From: a virus
Strand: one strand, 5' to 3'
Virus record (IMG/VR): IMGVR_UViG_3300036829_000176
Location: 1-40,350 of that record
DNA: 40,350 nucleotides
This document shows positions 36,755 through 40,350 of the stretch, one piece after another; within the stretch, counting starts at the first letter, position 1; every line of letters starts with the position of its first letter. The notes under the pieces were generated by a model. That model ran no database searches, was not told the DNA's origin, and was given only the letters and a program-made list of their open reading frames with translations. Both the position numbers and the translations under genes were made by a program.

Positions 36755-36783
36755 ACCCTAGCCGGACACTTGGTGCCTGTCAA
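36755..36783 (-). promoter_or_regulatory. Consensus-like promoter for the 36737 operon
   Basis: On the minus strand TTGACA (36783-36778), a 17-bp spacer and TAGGGT (36760-36755) form the best promoter seen in the window. The -35 lies inside the palindrome at 36777-36792, so a bound repressor would mask it. Confidence 0.65.
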
Positions 36784-36792
36784 GCTCGACAG
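36777..36792. promoter_or_regulatory. Operator palindrome CTGTCAAGCTCGACAG
   Basis: One base different from the two palindromes at 31079 and 31101, and likewise set on a promoter. It suggests one repressor controls at least two leftward units. Confidence 0.65.
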
Positions 36793-36812
36793 GGGGTCAT
36801 GTTGTGGGGTCA

Positions 36813-37019
36813 TCAGAAGAGGGTCAGCCACCTCAACTCCCATCGGTAGCGGTAGCCGTTCTGGTAGCACCAGAAGCACTCCTTCTCGCTGAAGTGGACC
36901 CCGTCCGAGGCGTAGTCTCGCTTGACCCCTTCGCAGTGCTTGCAGGTCACAAAGGGTTTCCACCAGAGATGAAGACCCCATGCCACCAAGAGCACCAAGA
37001 CCCCTACCCACAGATGCAT
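36813..37019 (-). CDS. Membrane-anchored Cys protein, 68 aa
   Basis: The start at 37019 follows GGGGTCATGGGGTC. N-terminal membrane helix (HLWVGVLVLLVAWGLHLWW), then VTCKHCEGVKRDYASDG and KECFWCYQNG, a four-cysteine zinc site or disulfide pair, and a Trp-rich end. It sits inside the ATGACCCC cluster and follows the FtsK gene. Possibly part of the transfer module. Confidence 0.6.
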   Translation of the reverse strand: MHLWVGVLVLLVAWGLHLWWKPFVTCKHCEGVKRDYASDGVHFSEKECFWCYQNGYRYRWELRWLTLF

Positions 37020-37044
37020 GACCCCATGACCCCTTCTGTTGATG

Positions 37045-37104
37045 ACCCCTCGGCAGGGGTTTTGGAGCCCCGCATCGGGGCGCGACGAACCCGGACACAC
37101 CGGG
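37045..37104. other. Three successive hairpins after the translocase gene
   Basis: ACCCCT-CGGC-AGGGGT (37045-37060, followed by TTT), GCCCCG-CAT-CGGGGC (37067-37081) and CCCGG-ACACA-CCGGG (37090-37104) lie in the 181-bp gap after the FtsK-like gene (37020-37200). The first is terminator-like on the plus strand only. Structured DNA like this is also common at transfer origins. Confidence 0.4.
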
Positions 37105-37123
37105 GGTTGTCGGTGCCCGCGGT

Positions 37124-37140
37124 GGGGTCAACATGACCCC
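37124..37140. repeat. Palindrome GGGGTCA-ACA-TGACCCC
   Basis: A perfect 7+3+7 inverted repeat formed by two opposed copies of the octamer core, 61 bp after the translocase stop. A dodecamer GGGGTCATGTTG from its minus strand recurs on the plus strand at 36793-36804. Confidence 0.6.
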
Positions 37141-37200
37141 TCAACAGACCCCTCAGAGCCCTCAACATGACCTCAACCGTTGAGCCGGACGTTGAACCCC

Positions 37201-39321
37201 TCACAACGCCTCCAAGGCAACGTTGATGTCTGAGGCGGTGTAGCAGCTGCAATTGCCTCGAAGCTTGTTGCGCATGCTCTTGGCCTTGGGTGCTTTGTCG
37301 CCCAGCTCGGCCCGCAGGCGCTTGGCCAGCTCCGTAGCGTCGATCTCCTCATTGCAGTTCTCAGTGATCCACTCAGCGGCCATCGCGCTGGGCAGCTTGC
37401 CGTCCACCGGATCTATGTCGTCCAGTGCGGCGGCCAAGGCCGAGAGGGTGTTAGGCACTACCTGAGCGTCTACAGTGCCGCCGGAGTTGCCGCTGCCGTC
37501 GCCGATGCGGGGCAGTCCATCTGCCAGCCGACGAGCCCGGCGCCGTTTGATTTCGTCTTCTGGCATAGGCGTCCAGCTGCAATAAACAACCGGGTCGAAT
37601 CCCGCGGCATTGACATAGCAACGACCGGCATCATTCTTGGCCTGTCCTCGAACTGCCGACTTGAGCAGGTTCGGTGCCCAGCCAGCCCGACGCAGATCAG
37701 GAGAGAAGATCTCGTTAGCGTCGTCCTGGGTGCAAGGCCCGACGAGCCAAGCCATCATCTGTGAGGAGATGCCTGTGGTTCCCGAGTCGGACTTGCCGGT
37801 TTTCTGTGCTGCGGTCACCAAGGTAACCCAGTGCTTGCTGCCGGTCCGGGCGATAATCTCGATCCTGCTCGCCAAATCAATAGTACCCTTCGGCTGTCCA
37901 TTGAATTTCGTAGCCTGAGGCATCTCATCAATGATGAGGTGAATGCTGGGCTCGTTATAAAACTCGGCCAGGTGAGCATTCCACTCACGGCCCTTAGAAT
38001 TGGGGTCATCGCTTCGCGCAATATCACCCAAGATCTTGGCCCGACGCTTAATGATTCCGAGTAGCCAATCAAGCAAAGCTTCGGCATCCTCCGGGGTGTA
38101 GGCCACCCGCTGAATGCAGTCACCGTAGATCGGGAACAGCGGCCCCTCGGTAAGGTCGATACCGACAGCTACGGCATTGTAGCAAGCAAGGATAGCTTCG
38201 ATTACCGCACTGACGAGACCCTCGCTTTTACCGCCACCCGATTTGGCGACAATGCCAACATGCACCCCAGCGAAGTGCACCCGGAATGGCATCTTGGTCT
38301 GAGACTTGCCGAGGAGGAACCCTTCGATCACCGACTTGGATTTCGTCGGCACCCAAGGTGCGATAGGAACGTCCGTGAACGGATCGCCATGCTTGATGGT
38401 CAGGATTCGGCGAGTCGCTACCGCGGGCACGTCAAGTACCCGGATTGAGCGCAGCGCCGCACCGATAGACCGCTCAAGCGAGCGAACATGTGCCTCCGTG
38501 ATGTCCTGGTAGGTGGAGAGGTTTTGTATCCACTCCTCACGATCAAAATCATAGGTACAAATACCATCCACCCGTACCAGCGGGTGACTGCCACCGTCGA
38601 TACCCACAATCTCGTTAAAAGCTGACTGGATCGAATCCGTCAGTTGCTTATAAGGCATGCCCTCCCGTAGCGGCTCTCGGTACACTGGGGTGAATTCTGT
38701 TTTCTTCTCGACCCCAGCACGGCCGATCAGATCGAGGATAACCACTAGACTAATAAGGACAGCCCAGAAATAAGTAAGGTTGGCAATGTACAAATAAGCC
38801 ATGCTGCCCGCGGCCACGAGAACAGCGATAATCGAAGCCCAGATGCGATAACCGTGGCTCTTGTGCCGACTAGCCAGTGTGCGAGCCTTAAGAGGTCCCT
38901 CAGCTACTTGCTGCGCAGCATCGAGGTGCACCGCGGTAACCCACTTGGTGTAGGCCACGACGCACTTGCCACAGCCGCACCACACTGGCCGGACAACTTC
39001 TGTCCAAACGCCTTTGGGCGCCTTGATAAAAGCCCAGTTAATGAGGATGCCGGGCACCTTAGGTGCAGCATGCTGAAGGCGGGCCTTGACGTATCGCCGA
39101 TCTGGCAGTGTCAAAGCGTGCTTGTCTACCCAGGCCCAACCCTTCGGCTCTTCGTCGGACGAGGCTTCCCATTTGACTACCTCGGAATTTACGACATCCG
39201 GGTATTCAGGATCGGGCTGTGCGCGCTCGAATCGCCGAAGCCACGCGCGCCAGCGCGTAGGAGGCTTGTCATCGTCCGGCGGTGGCGCCGGGCTGGGCTG
39301 GTTGAGGTCGGTAATAGTCAT
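37201..39321 (-). CDS. FtsK/SpoIIIE (TraB-like) DNA translocase, 706 aa
   Basis: The start at 39321 overlaps the DUF2637-like gene as ATGA. A soluble N-terminal part contains PVWCGCGKCVVAY. Two membrane helices lie at about 160-200 (ASIIAVLVAAGSMAYLYIAN; YFWAVLISLVVILDLIG). The motor has Walker A HVGIVAKSGGGKSEGL near residue 360 and Walker B IHLIIDEMPQ near 465. The C-terminus (AAEWITENCNEEIDATELAK onward) looks like a winged helix, the place where TraB proteins read their 8-bp target. Such proteins move double-stranded DNA between cells in actinobacterial plasmids and integrative elements. The octamer cluster right after the gene fits this role. Confidence 0.9.
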   Translation of the reverse strand: MTITDLNQPSPAPPPDDDKPPTRWRAWLRRFERAQPDPEYPDVVNSEVVKWEASSDEEPKGWAWVDKHALTLPDRRYVKARLQHAAPKVPGILINWAFIKAPKGVWTEVVRPVWCGCGKCVVAYTKWVTAVHLDAAQQVAEGPLKARTLASRHKSHGYRIWASIIAVLVAAGSMAYLYIANLTYFWAVLISLVVILDLIGRAGVEKKTEFTPVYREPLREGMPYKQLTDSIQSAFNEIVGIDGGSHPLVRVDGICTYDFDREEWIQNLSTYQDITEAHVRSLERSIGAALRSIRVLDVPAVATRRILTIKHGDPFTDVPIAPWVPTKSKSVIEGFLLGKSQTKMPFRVHFAGVHVGIVAKSGGGKSEGLVSAVIEAILACYNAVAVGIDLTEGPLFPIYGDCIQRVAYTPEDAEALLDWLLGIIKRRAKILGDIARSDDPNSKGREWNAHLAEFYNEPSIHLIIDEMPQATKFNGQPKGTIDLASRIEIIARTGSKHWVTLVTAAQKTGKSDSGTTGISSQMMAWLVGPCTQDDANEIFSPDLRRAGWAPNLLKSAVRGQAKNDAGRCYVNAAGFDPVVYCSWTPMPEDEIKRRRARRLADGLPRIGDGSGNSGGTVDAQVVPNTLSALAAALDDIDPVDGKLPSAMAAEWITENCNEEIDATELAKRLRAELGDKAPKAKSMRNKLRGNCSCYTASDINVALEAL

Positions 39322-40205
39322 GACGCCACCTCTTGACGATTCTTGCGCCACTCACCCAGCAGTTTCTTGCAGGTATGCGGGCTGCCGTTGATGCCCTCGG
39401 CCAGCTTGGCGGCCGTGGTCTGTGCGTTGTGGTGTCGATCCAGCCAGGCAAATGCGGTGTCGCGTACGTCCGAGCGGCGGGCAGGTGCTGAGGTGGTCGG
39501 CGTGGGAACTGGCTGGTCAGAGCGTTGCCCGCGATCGGGGAAACTAAGTTTCCGCTGGTCAGAGCGTGGGCGAGCAGGAAACGGCGTTACCGTTGTAGGT
39601 GGGGGGCTAGCCCCCAACGAGCGTTGTAGCTCAGGAGCAAGCAGCGCCTGCTGCTCTTCTAGGTCGCCGCGTGCAGTCGGCCCCCGGCGCTCTTCCGAGA
39701 TCCGCTCAGATGGAGCAATGATCGGGGTATTTTTTGCCAGCGTGCGGGCCTCTTCTTCAGCAAGAGCCGCAACCTCGACAGGCGTGATCACCCGCGCACA
39801 CTCGCCGCGGTACTCGGCCAATCCGACCATGATCAAGGGCACGAACGCGTGCACCAAGATCAGCGGAATTTTCAGCACCACCCGGATGGGCAGCACGATG
39901 GCCGCAAGGCAGTTGAGGACAACAGACATCGCTGCGGTGCCCCAGCGCAGTGCTCGGCCCCACGGTCCCGACGTCAGGCCGATGCGCTCTAGCAGGTGAT
40001 CTCCCGTGAGCACCACCCACAGCGCGACGTCTACGGCCAGAGCTGTCATAGCGCCTGAGGCGATGCCCCACCCATCATTTTGCAGGGTGTAGAAAGACGT
40101 AACGCCGGAGATGGCCGATGCCGACATCGTGATACCTGCACAGGCCCAAATCCCGGCATTCATCTTCTGTCGGGTGAGACGCACCGTAGCAATGTCGAGC
40201 GTCAT
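39318..40205 (-). CDS. DUF2637-like membrane protein with C-terminal HTH, 295 aa
   Basis: The start at 40205 overlaps the previous stop as ATGA. Four membrane segments in the first 150 residues (AGIWACAGITMSASAISGVT; IASGAMTALAVDVALWVVLT; TAAMSVVLNCLAAIVLPIRV; LILVHAFVPLIMVGLAEYRG). A disordered Pro/Arg/Ser region follows, then a C-terminal HTH-like domain (NAQTTAAKLAEGINGSPHTC; KKLLGEWRKNRQ). DUF2637/SpdB-type proteins sit beside FtsK/TraB genes in actinobacterial elements and help spread the element between cells. Coupled to the translocase. Confidence 0.8.
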   Translation of the reverse strand: MTLDIATVRLTRQKMNAGIWACAGITMSASAISGVTSFYTLQNDGWGIASGAMTALAVDVALWVVLTGDHLLERIGLTSGPWGRALRWGTAAMSVVLNCLAAIVLPIRVVLKIPLILVHAFVPLIMVGLAEYRGECARVITPVEVAALAEEEARTLAKNTPIIAPSERISEERRGPTARGDLEEQQALLAPELQRSLGASPPPTTVTPFPARPRSDQRKLSFPDRGQRSDQPVPTPTTSAPARRSDVRDTAFAWLDRHHNAQTTAAKLAEGINGSPHTCKKLLGEWRKNRQEVAS

Positions 40206-40350
40206 TCGTTGTCGCCACCTCGCGCAGCGCGTAGCACGCGTGCTAGTACGTTGGCCTGGGCAAAGCTGAGCGGCATCGGCCCACATCCGGGGTAGCAAAT
40301 GTGGATTTCCCAGCCGCCAGGAGCTTTTAAGAAAATGAGTTGACGGCGTT
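40202..40350 (-). CDS. Hypothetical protein (5' end cut by window edge)
   Basis: Only the last 48 residues are present, ending at a TGA that overlaps the DUF2637-like start. Visible sequence includes LIFLKAPGGWEIHICYPGCG and MPLSFAQANVLARVLRAARG. The frame is open to the edge. Probably the upstream member of the transfer operon; family unknown. Confidence 0.6.
   Translation of the reverse strand, partial: RRQLIFLKAPGGWEIHICYPGCGPMPLSFAQANVLARVLRAARGGDNE

Larger units (their letters stand above)
36793..37140. repeat. Cluster of ATGACCCC octamers beside the FtsK/TraB-like gene
   Basis: Six perfect copies within 350 bp: plus strand at 37018, 37026 (directly abutting), 37042 and 37133; minus strand (GGGGTCAT) at 36793-36800 and 36806-36813. 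A degenerate copy is at 37166. By eye, only two perfect copies were found elsewhere (18113 and 38002). In Streptomyces conjugative plasmids, TraB translocases recognise 8-bp repeats in the clt locus next to their gene; this cluster is a candidate equivalent. A regulatory role is the alternative. Confidence 0.55.

Noticed and set aside
36772-36784. Cluster A mycobacteriophage-type stoperator (12 of 13 bases of GGTGGMTGTCAAG)
   Set aside because: The two sister palindromes at 31.1 kb lack the GGTGG half and the site is symmetric, so the match is probably a coincidence of the palindrome arm.
39509-39567. CTGGTCAGAGCG direct repeats resembling the CGCTCTGACC word of the origin
   Set aside because: They encode a repeated RSDQ segment in the disordered part of the DUF2637-like protein; a shared 10-mer across 34 kb is too weak to claim a second origin element.

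Overview
The window looks like the replication and accessory half of an actinobacterial mobile element, either a phage or a phage-plasmid-like conjugative element. Evidence for this is dense packing of tiny genes with ATGA/GTGA/TTGA overlaps, frequent GTG and TTG starts, actinobacterial promoter spacing with TANNNT -10 boxes, and a gene set mixing two traditions. Phage-type genes are family A DNA polymerase, SF2 helicase, RecB/Cas4-like nuclease, endonuclease VII, a small sigma factor, a MazG-like pyrophosphatase, DUF3850, DUF1653, DUF4031 and an HNH-AP2 endonuclease. Genes typical of actinobacterial integrative-conjugative elements are a PrimPol replication protein, a DUF2637-like membrane protein and an FtsK/TraB-like translocase. 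No capsid, terminase, tail, lysis or integrase gene is visible. Species cannot be told from the sequence.

Layout. 1-1937: a cysteine-desulfurase-like gene cut by the left edge, an excisionase/MerR-type DNA-binding gene, and a divergent small gene. 1934-5241: a leftward operon of small unknown proteins, probably read from a near-leaderless promoter at 5248-5253. 5262-5730: a candidate replication origin (GTTCCAAC repeats in two inverted arms around an AT-rich core) and a strong terminator. 5740-13997: a leftward replication operon from DNA polymerase at its start to PrimPol-helicase at its end. 14083-23944: a divergent rightward operon with coiled-coil paralogues, HNH-AP2, helicase, nuclease, a Pro/Gln-rich protein, DUF3850, endonuclease VII, sigma factor and membrane-anchored MazG. 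23945-24929: a short leftward unit with an HTH regulator. 25015-26101: a divergent rightward unit for a basic membrane protein and a secreted Cys-containing peptide. 26104-40350: a long leftward region of small proteins (many with one membrane helix), a SLOG protein, a YdjM-like membrane protein, and finally the FtsK/TraB-like translocase with its DUF2637-like partner.

The genes suggest self-contained replication: PrimPol plus its origin, a proofreading polymerase, helicase, nuclease and junction resolvase. A separate DNA-transfer module (translocase, membrane partner and an adjacent ATGACCCC repeat cluster) sits at the right end. Regulation appears to use at least two palindromes. AGTTGCA-N4-TGCAACT lies in both divergent regions headed by an HTH gene. 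CTGTC-N6-GACAG overlaps two well-formed promoters in the right half. Thirteen genes shorter than 60 codons were recovered by following translational coupling.
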